Below the pieces are notes generated by a model. That model ran no database searches, was not told where the DNA came from, and was given only the letters and a program-made list of their open reading frames with translations. From contig MU004239.1 in the NCBI GenBank assembly GCA_010405405.1, positions 1,442,722-1,506,721 of the forward strand: a stretch of DNA of 64,000 nt. Reading direction: 5' to 3'. Positions within the stretch are counted from its first letter, which is position 1. Each line of letters begins with the position of its first letter. This document shows positions 31,714 through 41,400 of the stretch, piece after piece. Source of the stretch: Microthyrium microscopicum. Its lineage: Eukaryota > Ascomycota > Dothideomycetes > Microthyriales > Microthyriaceae. The position numbers and the translations under genes are program-made.

Positions 31714-32755
31714 TTAACCTTTCCATACCGCGGGACCTGGCAGTGAGTATAATTTCCTGTCCGCTATGTCAATTAACTGCGCTGTCACTTTGATCATTCC
31801 ACTACTCACCCTCCATTTGCATGCATGTTATATGTCATACTGGGATCGGTTTTGTGATAGGCGCCTGGAAATGCTACTAGAGGACCTGGAGTGCCCGACC
31901 CGGCGCCAGAGACTTTGACTTGTCCACAGGCAATGTAGAGCTATATCGTCAGTCAAACTAAGTTTAGGAAGTATATCGTGAGATTATGTACCTGTGGTGT
32001 ACCTGGCTGGTGCATTGCGATGTGCTCTATACGCACTAAATATTCTCCTGCCGGCGTGGCATTCGGAATTTTCGCACCTAGAATTCGTCAATAAAAGATT
32101 ACGATCAGAGGCTCGAATCTAACACCCCCGAAGAGACCAAATGGTGTCTTCGTGATGAAATCACAGAACACCCATTGTACTCGATGGGGGCCATCAAATG
32201 CGATTGGAAATATGTTTGTTTTGGTTCCGTTAGATGTCATCACAATGTGATTTGCCACGGCCCACTGGGAGTGCTTACCGCCTTCCAATTTACTAAATTG
32301 CATAGATCCCCCATTTCCAGAAACTGTGCTCTGTGCAATTTTGAACCACACATCTCCCTTGGGCTCCCACTTGTCAGCACTCTGACCGGCGGGAACCTTG
32401 GCCATGTAGAAAAGTAGAGGACCTGGATGAAAGATTCCAGCATTGGATTTGAAGTTTACGGTTGCTCCAGCTGACAGTGGGAAGACTCCAGCTGGCTTTC
32501 GAGATCTATCTTCATAGCAAGCCATAGCAGGACTGGAAAGATCTAGAACAGGGCCATTCGAGTAGTGATTAGTTGTCATTCTCACGAATTGCCATTCTCC
32601 TGTAGTGTTGCTATTGACAATGAGGTTTGGGAAGGTATCTGTAATAATCTATTAGCATGTATGCTTCCAAAAACTACCGGTTCTGGTACGAGACTCCTAC
32701 AGTGACATGAAGCTTGCAAGGGCAGTAATGCCACAAAAGCTGTAGTTAGCTTCAT
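31714..32755 (-). CDS. AA9 lytic polysaccharide monooxygenase (GH61 type)
   Basis: Exons 32755-32701, 32638-32279, 32077-31992, 31940-31810 and a short last exon from 31736. A signal peptide (MKLTTAFVALLPLQASC) is cut before the mature His: splicing over a 62-nt intron yields HYTFPNLIVN, giving the His1 of the copper histidine brace. The second brace His is in GIFHPGPLLFYMAK, and the axial Tyr in QLYIACGQVKV. This secreted copper enzyme oxidatively cleaves cellulose or related glucans. Intron 2 (32078-32278) is introner-like and must be removed to join KLEGG to AKIPNATPAGEYLVR; reading through it gives a false shorter protein. The last junction is uncertain: the terminal DNA encodes PAVWKG-stop, the family ending, but the best GT-AG pair (31737-31809) puts it one frame off. 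Confidence 0.87.
32078..32278 (-). mobile_element. Introner-like element F (intron 2 of the AA9 gene)
   Basis: A 201-nt intron, phase 1. On the minus strand it starts GTAAGCACTCCC, has TGGCAAATCACATTGTGATG then GATGGCCCCCATCGAGTAC in the core, then TCACGAAGACACCATTTGGT, GTGTTAGATTCGAG, CTCTGATCGTAATCT and ATTGACGAATTCTAG at the 3' end. All these blocks have counterparts in the introns at 42441-42821, 27865-28093 and 36715-36934. Confidence 0.75.
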
Positions 32756-33777
32756 CGTTACGCAGTGTTCCTAGGTCCTGTTTTGCTTAAGAGATGAAGT
32801 TGAGAAAGTCCTATACGAGCCGCTTGTGCGCTCAGGGGAGGCTTCTTTATGTACTTTGGCCGCCCTGCTGACGTGAATCTACTTGGCTAAGATGAGGTTT
32901 TAATCTATTTCCTGCTTGATGTGTTGGTTTTGCCAGGAGCTCTACCATCAGTCAAGACTATGAAACAGAGCCTTCAAGAACAGCAGTATTGTCATCGCGA
33001 TCACCAAAGAGAAGTGCAAGCCAGCTTTTATCATTACTTATCCAAGACTATTAACATGTGCATTACAGTGCTCTAGGTTGAAGCATTTCTTCTAAATATT
33101 TTGGAAAGAGATTCTTCCAGGATAATTTCTCCGAAAACCTGGGAAGAAACGATTAGGTCGCGAGACCCCCTGCAGGATCAATATATTATTGAACGATAAA
33201 CTCAGGCCATCTCTAGATTCCAAAACATGGGGTAAACCAATGAGGAAGTTCAGTATATCATAAGGGTTGTACACATTGACGTTGGAGTTTAAACCTGGCT
33301 GCTGGGTCAGAGTGTCAAACACAGCTCTTCAACATTTAAAGCATGGATTTCGCCCAAACGTAAGTACAAACGAAATGCCGCAAAAATCTGAATCTGACTG
33401 ACAGGAAGTAAGTGATCACACTGACACCATGATGCGTTACAACATTGGGGATGAAATCAAGAAAAGCTGGCAACATTGCGGAACCCTTCCGCAACCACAA
33501 ATATCATCGCTTGTGCCACCTCAGTGACATAGGGATAAATACGTCACTTGCTACTTCTCACGTTCGATGTAGACATGCGGGGAAGATCAATTCAACACGA
33601 TGTCGGATGAGCGGCTGAAGTGGGTCTTCCAAGCTTTATTCCACGCGTTCGACCGATCTCTTCATATAAGATGTGGACTATAGCATAGCGTGTGTTAAAA
33701 ACAAACTGTAAAGTACTTTGACCTGGTTATTGAGAAGATCATTTACAAAAGCTTCTTTCTTGTCAAATCGTTCGAAG
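32756..33777. promoter_or_regulatory. Divergent promoter region between the AA9 LPMO and zinc dehydrogenase genes
   Basis: About 1 kb between two start codons facing apart. No gene is seen; a minus-strand frame at 33092-33322 is without features. Possible joint regulation of the LPMO and the dehydrogenase is only suggested by the layout. Confidence 0.45.
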
Positions 33778-35402
33778 ATGCGCGCAGCACGATACTATGG
33801 AAAGGAAGACATCCGTAAGTTTGTAATAGTTCACTATTTACTAACGTAGAGAAGCTAAAGAAGAGAAGGAATCGAGGAAATCCCAGAGCCCAAACTTGGT
33901 CCAGGTCAAATAAAGGTACCACAATGAACTCGAGGATTGTTGTCAAAGCTAATAGCTGTAGATTGCTCCAGCTTTTGTAGGCATATGTGGAACCGGTAAG
34001 ACCGTCCTGCTAAAGGGTTCCCTATGAATCAGTCTTGAGATGATGAACTTTAGACCTTCATGAGTACCTTGGAGGTCCCAACTTCTGCCCAGTAAGATCC
34101 AAACTCCCATTCAGCTCAAGACTTTCTGATCCATGATGGTAGACAAAACCACATCCAGTGACCAAGGAACAAATCCCAGTGACTCTTGGTCACGAATTCT
34201 CTGGAACCGTCAAAGAGGTCAAGGAGCCGTCTCCTTTCAAGATTGGAGATAAAGTTGTGGTTCAACCAAGCATATTCTGCAGCGAGGTAAGCCAAAAATC
34301 CACAACTCGTCTGCGATGTCATATTTGTGATTTCTATGTCGATAAGTCACGCATTGCCTACCTACTGACGATGCAAATGGTGAGATATTCGAGTTAAAGG
34401 TGTCTCAGCATATAAGTTCTTGCCTCATAAAGCGTCGATTGTGTATGCTTCTCCTACTTCGTTCTTGGTGTTGACTCTCGATTATAGTGTACTGCATGTC
34501 GAGGAGGTGCCGAGAACGTTTGTCACAAAAGCGGCTTTATCGGGCTGAGCGGTAGGCCGCCTTCCCATGAACGTCTTGCGGAAAGACTCTCATCAATCTT
34601 ACAGGCGGCGGCGGAGGCTTGAGCGATTCAGTATGCGTCCCGGCAGATGCTGTGCTAAAACTCCCGGACAACGTACCACTTGACGTCGGAGCTTTAGTCG
34701 AGCCTCTGTCAGTGGCATGGCATGCTGTCTCTGCTTCAAAAGCGAAATCAGAGCACACTGCTCTGGTTCTTGGTGGCGGGCCAATTGGGCTAGCCGTTGT
34801 TCAATGCCTTGTTGCAAAAGGGGTCAAAAAAATCATTGTCTCTGAAATTGCCAAAAGACGACAAGAGTTTGCCAAAGAGTTTGGAGCTCATCGGGTTCTG
34901 AACCCAAGAACAGACGACGTGGTAAAGATTGTCAAGGCGGCTACTGGCGGAGCAGGTGCTGATATTGTCTTCGATTGTGCTGGTCTGAAAGCTAGGTCAG
35001 CCTTCAAGTCAATTGGAGCTGTTATATTATGACTAACCTCTCTTAGTCTCGACGTAGCTTGTACTGCTGTAAAAGTCAGAGGTTCCGTTGTCAATGTAGC
35101 GATCTGGGAGAAAGAAATCATGTTTCAACCCAACATGCTTGTTTTCTCAGAGGCAACCTACACGGCCGTATTGGGTTATCAAAGACCTGATTGGGTTGCT
35201 GTACTTGATAGTTTGAAACGAGGTAAGTGCATCAGATTTGCAAGAAATTGTTTGTTACTCACTGACAGCATCAGGCATAATGAAACCAGCCAACATGATC
35301 ACAAGAAAAATCAAGCTTGAGGATCTGGTAGAAAAAGGAATCTTAGCATTAACAACAGATAAGGACAACCAGGTAAAAATCTTGGTTGATATTCAAGGCT
35401 GA
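33778..35402 (+). CDS. Zinc-dependent medium-chain dehydrogenase (butanediol/sorbitol dehydrogenase-like)
   Basis: Nine exons (33778-33814, 33869-33915, 33962-33995, 34054-34091, 34143-34286, 34488-34551, 34605-34995, 35047-35222, 35275-35402) sum to 352 aa. It starts MRAARYYGKEDIRIEEIPEP. The catalytic zinc site is GICGTDLHEY and TLGHEFSGTV, structural-zinc cysteines lie in FCSECTACRGGAENVC, and the Rossmann site is ALVLGGGPIGLAVVQCL. The substrate is probably a small polyol, acetoin or diol with NAD(P); not determinable here. The gene is unusually intron-dense: eight introns, most 46-58 nt, with one of 201 nt (34287-34487) whose 3' part GTGTTGACTCTCGATTATAG weakly recalls the introner 3' block. 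No contiguous frame covers more than part of it, so it is easily mistaken for a pseudogene. Confidence 0.85.
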
Positions 35403-35980
35403 GAGCCCGTGAGGCATTGAAGATACGAATAGTACTGGGTCTTGGACAAAAAAGCCAATAAAGGTCTTATGGAAAGTACATACGTTGTATCAGGAAATGC
35501 TGTAGATTTTCTCGTCTTTAGAGAACGTAATATGAGGACAGTGCCAATCTGCTTCATTTCTTGGATGGCGATAGCAGCTATCATATCAAGTGAAAGGAGT
35601 CAATCAGTTTTTAAACGACCAGACTATCTTCCATATAAACCCAGAGAGGTGCAATGGTCTGAACAAGCGATACTTAAATAATTCCTAGAAAACATTGGCT
35701 GCTAAGACCAGCCCCTGCTCACTTCCATCATTTCATTCATTGTATAGTGAAATTTCAGTACTCCCGAGTTCGATATTGAAATTCATTTAAAAAACACACC
35801 TCATTGGACACATTCACATCTTACAACATTGCGCTTTATAGAATCACAGCAGCTAGCTATAACCGAACGGCTATCCCGTTGAAGTACTAAACTCTTAAAT
35901 GGCTTTAAGCATAGGGAATCCAGGCAAGCTCACGTTTGATGCGGGTGGAGAAACAAAAAATTCACTAAAACACAGCAAAA
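35403..35980. other. Tandem intergenic region
   Basis: 578 bp between the dehydrogenase and the DUF8021-like gene. A 79-codon frame (35442-35681) has no features. Presumed 3' UTR and promoter. Confidence 0.5.
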
Positions 35981-37031
35981 ATGGCACCCTCACCGCGCCA
36001 GCTGGTGTTACTTTCTTGTCTCGCAGCCATCTCCATGGCGGCCTGCCCGAGGCCGATTCTCCAGACCGCGTTGGACAATTTCATTCAAGTGGCAGAAAAG
36101 CCATCTGGAGCGTCACTAAAGCTGGCAGCTGGGGCAAAAATGACACAAAACAACAGCCCGATTACATCTTTTGATCAGTCGAAAATTGCCAAGTCATCGG
36201 GATTTGGCAAAGCCTTCAAAATCGATGTTCTAGATGAGGAAGCTTGCACCGTAGCAGTGATGCGAACTCCAAAGATAGATGGACAACTCGAATTGTTCAG
36301 TGCGCGTATTAAGGTTGCTCCAACGGGAGAAATCCAGGAGCTCGAATTATACAATGCCGGGAAGGGCTCTCATATGCTGTTCAAACCCGAAGGTCTACCA
36401 AACGAAGCGCCTGCATTATGGTCGTCCGACGCCCCTGCTACACATGAAAGCCTGGTGAAGATCATTGATTCTTACCCGGAAGGAATGGAAAAAGGAAATG
36501 GTAGCATCACGAAAGCATCTCCCACATGCAACCGCTTCGAGAACGGACAGGAAATGGGAGTCGGAGTTTGTAACAAGTTTCCGTTCGAATACCCTGTTGT
36601 GTACCGACGATACTATGCCGATACAAAGACTGGAGTCGGTCTTGGAGCCTTTTTGTTCAGCACGCTGAATGGTTCTAAAAGGAAAGCGATGGGATTCAAG
36701 GCACTTTGGCTTCAGTAAGCTTACCCCGTGCCAAATCGCATTTATTGAGAGGATTCAATTGAACCAAACAACAAATCTCTTACTGTTTTCGGTGGAAGCC
36801 ATAGCAATGGATCAGGAACGCATTGCATGGCAGCCATCGAGGGCGATGAGAGATGCACCATTTCACCGCGAAAAGGCGAAACGGTCTTTTCAGGGGTGCT
36901 AAGTCCAATCGTAATTCACACTGACAAGTTCTAGTGAGTACTTCAAAGTAGAGAAGGGACAGATTGCAATGATCGCCGCGGTGATGAACAACGTCGAAGA
37001 TAACTTCAAAGATGTATGGAGCCCTGCCTAA
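35981..37031 (+). CDS. Secreted DUF8021-like protein
   Basis: Two exons (35981-36714, 36935-37031) give 276 aa. A signal peptide (MAPSPRQLVLLSCLAAISMAA) is followed by a repeated alpha+beta layout: CPRPILQTALDNFIQVAEKP, then LKLAAGAKMTQNN; later ESLVKIIDSYPEGMEKGNGS, then CNRFENGQEMGVGVCNKFPF, VVYRRYYADTKTGVGLGAFL, and GFKALWLHEYFKVEKGQIAM across the splice. This fits the fungal secreted DUF8021 group (SnoaL-like fold suspected). Function unknown. The 220-nt intron (36715-36934) is introner-like; without its removal the C-terminal 32 residues are lost. Confidence 0.75.
36715..36934 (+). mobile_element. Introner-like element I (intron of the DUF8021-like gene)
   Basis: A 220-nt intron, phase 2. 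It starts GTAAGCTTACCCCGTGCCAA then ATCGCATTTATTGAG. Its core CATGGCAGCCATCGAGGGCG then ATGAGAGATGCACCATTT matches the inverted repeat of the MITE family. Its 3' part is CGCGAAAAGGCGAAACGGTC, TTTTCAGGGGTGCTAAGTCC, AATCGTAATTCACACTGAC, ending TTCTAG. It is the closest relative of the helicase intron 42441-42821. Confidence 0.8.
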
Positions 37032-37735
37032 GTCCGCGGAAAGGACCCGAGGTATGATCAATATGGGTGGGTAGTATAGGTACGATGAACAGAGCCATGA
37101 CTCGGAATCGGAAAATTTTGGACTTAGACGAAAGTGCAACCACATGTTATGTTGCCGGGTAGGCCGCAATGCGCTTCCGTACATGTTTCATGCCCCGACA
37201 AGAACGAAGATATCAGCTTTATCGTTCTCTAAAATGACCACCACCTTTCTTTTCTCAAAAGTCCAATTTTGAGAGTCCCGTTGCATGTGAAGTACTGGTG
37301 GAATAGTCCTTGGCACCCTCAGAATCACTGGAGAACCATAGCCGACCAATTAGGAATATGTGTAAGCATACGACAAGAATACATGCGGCCGAATTGTTAC
37401 ATCAAAAATTGACTTAAACAGGGCGAGTATAAACAATCTGGGAATGGGCGTCTCACGATCACGTTCACCACCCATATGCCGCTGTGAAACAATCTAAAAG
37501 TCAACAAAACGGGCCAATCAAAGTTCATGTTCAAATCCGACGTGCCAATTATGTTTGAATACACTGTGACAGTTCTTGATCGATAAACAATGACAAGCGA
37601 AAAGAAAAGAACCGTGATAGCACCGAGGTACATGTGGTTATCGTGATCAGATACCTAGAGTATTAGACATAAATATCATCGATTGAACACACGACGCTGA
37701 GCTACGCGACTATTCATCCCCTTCAGTCATACAAA
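37032..37735. other. Tandem intergenic region
   Basis: About 700 bp between the DUF8021-like gene and the small secreted peptide gene. No gene or repeat recognised. Confidence 0.5.
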
Positions 37736-38028
37736 ATGCAATTCAAGACCTCTCTCTTCAGCCTTCTGGCTCTCGTGAGCTTCACTTCTATCAGCTTTGC
37801 CTCTCCCGTGGCAAATCCATCGCCGCAAGTTGGAGGAACATGCTTTGACGACGGTGACTGCATTCTCGTGAGTCCAAAGGTTTATCTGGCATCGATCGAT
37901 ACTGTGCTAACTCTCAGATAGAGCGGTAATGCTTGCAAAAAGGCTGCTGATAGTATTCTTGGGTGAGTAGCTAGAAGTGACCTATATACTTCTGAGCGAC
38001 CACTAACCAAGTCAGCTCATGCGGTTGA
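37736..38028 (+). CDS. Small secreted cysteine-containing peptide (61 aa)
   Basis: Three exons (37736-37867, 37922-37962, 38016-38028) yield 61 aa. A signal peptide (MQFKTSLFSLLALVSFTSIS, cut after FA) is followed by a mature region with four cysteines: GGTCFDDGDCIL, SGNACKKAADSILGSCG. The model rests on good GTGAGT donors, a CTAAC branch site in intron 2 and an in-frame stop. Size, signal peptide and paired cysteines suit a secreted effector- or antimicrobial-like peptide; that is inference. The last exon is only 13 nt, so its boundary is the least secure part. Confidence 0.65.
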
Positions 38029-38491
38029 GCATATAGCAAGTTTCTTTTCATCTGTTGGAAACCTGGGGGAGGATCATTCAGATTGAGGTCGAGACTGTAC
38101 ATACAATGAATTCGTGACTTACTGAAAAGTTTCGTTCGCTGTGCTTTTGCCGTTGTTAGTCCCGCTAGTCATCTCATATATTTGACAGCCACAAGGAAGC
38201 TAAAGACCGTAAGTTAGTGTTACTTTGTGAAACGGATTATATACCATCGTCAGAGCAATCAGACTGGGAAGTATGAACAGGAGTCGTATTTGTACAAGGG
38301 TATCAAAAGGCTGGATATGGAAAATTCCCATCATGGAACCACGGAAAACACACTCAACATCACCCTTATCAACCTTTTCCTGATAACTCGCGATCTCTAT
38401 GTATGTATGTAATCAATAAATCCACTCCGCCCGATGAATAGCATTAGGCTGTTTCCGCCGTAAGCATCAAGAACAATTAAAGCTACCCCAA
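38029..38491. other. Convergent 3' intergenic region
   Basis: About 460 bp between the small secreted peptide and the 3' end of the SNF2 helicase gene. Nothing recognised. Confidence 0.5.
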
Positions 38492-41400
38492 CTATCTAGC
38501 GAAACCACGCCCGCGGCCCGATGGCTTGCGGACTCGATCCGCCATGGTGGAGGCTCCTCGAACGCTAGTACCCGAACCTCTAGTTGGCGCATTAGAAAAA
38601 GACCATGTTGGAGAGGGCAGTGTTGCATTGTTGGAATTGTCAGATGTAGTTACCTCTGAAATAGATGTCGCTGGACTCGTTGAAGGTTGAGCTGAATTTG
38701 TCTCGCTCGCTGTTTTGGTTGCGGTGTGAGTCTTCTTTCCGAAGCGGCTTTTCTTCGAAGTAAGCGTGAAACCTTCGACTCTAGTGGATGCGGACTCTGC
38801 TGGAAGATTCCCGCTAGATATTTTAGGAGAATCACTGGGGCGTTGGAAAATACTGGATCCTCCTAGTGGTTGAGAGTATGCGTGGGCCAGCTGTGTAGAA
38901 TCGTCTGTTTGTTGAGAAGGGGGAAATACTTGCTGCGGAGGATGAGTTGCTCGCTGAGTAGTAGAAATAGCATGGTGATCTTGGATGGGGAACTCTGGCG
39001 AGGCTTCCGTGCTTTGGCGAATATTAAGTCCTCGTGGCTGGGAAGAGACCTCGATGACCGGTCGATTATTGTTTGCTTGCTGAGGAGGTTGAACCACTTG
39101 CTGCGAAGTCTGGATTGCTCGCCGAGCAGACGAAACGGTCGTTTGATCTCCATTAGGCACATTTGGAGAAGCTTCAGCGCGATGGCGAACATTTGCTGGC
39201 TGAGAAGCGTGACCAATTTGCTGTGGAGCGTAGGCTGCTTGCGGAGTCGAAGGATTGCCCACACGTTGAGGTTGATCATTAGAAGGTCGTTGATTGAAAG
39301 CTTCAGTCAATCGCTGATCCAGAGTACCAAGATCGTGGGATCCTCCAGAATTGGTTGATTGACCAACTGTGATACGATTTTCTTTTAACGGACCGCGATC
39401 TGATGGTAGCTGTGCATGGCTCTCTGTACGACTCTCCGGACGTGAAACAGGATAACGCTCAGGATTCTGCTCTGGACGGCCAATAGGGGTCCTGTTAACT
39501 CCAGTAACCGGGTTACGTCTTGCGTCACGAGGCCCTCTACGGGGAGTACGCTTAAACTCCCGATCTGGTATGAGTTAGCTTAGGCCTCTCTCATGATAGG
39601 TACTTTGAAAGACATTGGCTATCAAGATAGACAAAATAATTGGTGTGCTCCATCGACTTCGATGCCTCCCACATGGGACGCTCTAGTATTGAGTGCGTTT
39701 GGTCCCATAAAGGGCGTTTAGATCGGCCAAATTCATCAAATGTAATGGCAAATATAGCACCTTCTGTTTAGTAGCGTTCGTGGGAGCCATCGAAGTGGAT
39801 GAGAGCGCGCCATCATTTTCACTATCGGTTTTGTGACTATCACCAAAGCTATGCTCTGATATTGTGAAGTTCCTAAGACACTGACGTTGCCAGCCCTCGG
39901 CAAAAAGGACATTGTACGGGGTTTACTTACTAGCTCTATAATTAGGGGGAGGCTCTATCTCCTCAAAAGAAGGCGAACGGGCGGGTTGCGGCGGTCCACG
40001 ACCACCCGAGAACGACGAGCGTGGCATATTTGGAGCTTGAGGTCGGTCATAGGCACGACGGTATGAAGCTTCTACTGGTCTACGAGAACCAGAACCAGTG
40101 CGGTTGGCGGAAAACGTATTGTCGCGCGGTCCTACCACTTCCGCATCTGAACGGGCTAGTTCGAGAGCTTCATACAGGGAAAGTGAACGCTCTGAGCCAT
40201 TCGAGTTCTGGGCACGACCTGAGTCATTACAACCGTTTGAAAGTCTCTCCTCTACTCGTGTATGGTCCATTTGAACTGATCGAGGTGCTCCGTGGTTACT
40301 ATCGCGATTATACTGACGATCATCGCGATGATGCAAGCCATGAGCGCTGGAGACATTGGATCGTTGAGAAGCTCCGGAAGGAACCTGAACGTCGTCAATT
40401 ATGCGAAATCTGACCACCGCAGAATTGGTTGACAGGACGCAGTGTAACTCATTTCCCTTGACTTCACTCCACTTCGCACGACGTTGGTAATCCGCAACCT
40501 GCGATCTCCTTATCGACGGTACGGCCTCGGAAAGTGACTGCGGACGCGAGACATCACGGAAAACTGCTGGCGAGTACTGCTGGGTAGCTTGTACGGATGC
40601 CGTCCCTGCCTGCACCTGACCAGGAGGCAGAGAAGCCGACAGAATGTTGGCAGAAGCAACTGGTTTGGCTGGAACATATTGGCTAGAGTTGGCTATCCCA
40701 TGCTGCTGCGGTTGGGCCGAAGCTTTTCTAGAAGCAAGTTGTCCTGGAGGGAATGGCACTGTGTCCGGTGCTTTGTCTACAGCAAGCTGCTCAGAACCTT
40801 TAAGCTTTGGCTGAGGGAGTCCTTGCGAAATCGTTGCCATCATCTCATCTCGCACAACGTTCATGTAGCCTGGAGTTGGCTTGACACTATCGCCACCGGA
40901 AGAGTCAGACGAATCCTCGGCAGCCGCGATTGCTTGTCTGGAGAGTGCTTGCACAGAAGCTGAGGATGTTGATTGAGCCACAGAGGCTGTCGTTACTGGA
41001 GGTGGGGTCGTAGAAATGGGTGATGAGACTATCAACGGCAATGTATTGGGTTTTGGAGATTTGGAAATCTGGAATTTGTTAGCTTTTAGCCTCATGCAAC
41101 AATCAAATCATCCCAGGCTACTTCAGTGTAGGGTTTATGCCACCTGAATGAATCGCTTGCCAATTGATGGATGAGCCCGCATGGTGCTGCTTTGGGTCAT
41201 AATAAGTGAGCCGAATCGACGAATATTCCCATCGATTACGTTGTCGGCCATAACACTTAATAAACAGTGACTGCTTCAATTACCATCGTATCGTCTGTTG
41301 TAAGTTTTGCGTGGTTGATGGGAATTGAAGCTGCTGCTCTTTAAGAAGTGTTATGGTAGCCATCGTGGTCTATGGACCCCATCCAAACGGCTCACTTATT

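Noticed and set aside
32088-32585. 165-codon frame as the whole AA9 protein
   Set aside because: Its C-terminal 50 residues are translated intron 2 (the introner). Splicing restores AKIPNATPAGEYLVRIEH and the axial tyrosine exon.
33778-35402. Zinc dehydrogenase as a fragmented pseudogene
   Set aside because: All breaks in the frame coincide with canonical short introns; nine exons join in phase to a 352-aa protein with intact zinc and NAD sites.
23169-38028. A secondary-metabolite gene cluster in the 23-38 kb stretch (dehydrogenase, transporter, acetyltransferase, oxygenase-like neighbours)
   Set aside because: No polyketide synthase, NRPS, terpene cyclase or cluster regulator is present; the genes are of mixed, unrelated function.
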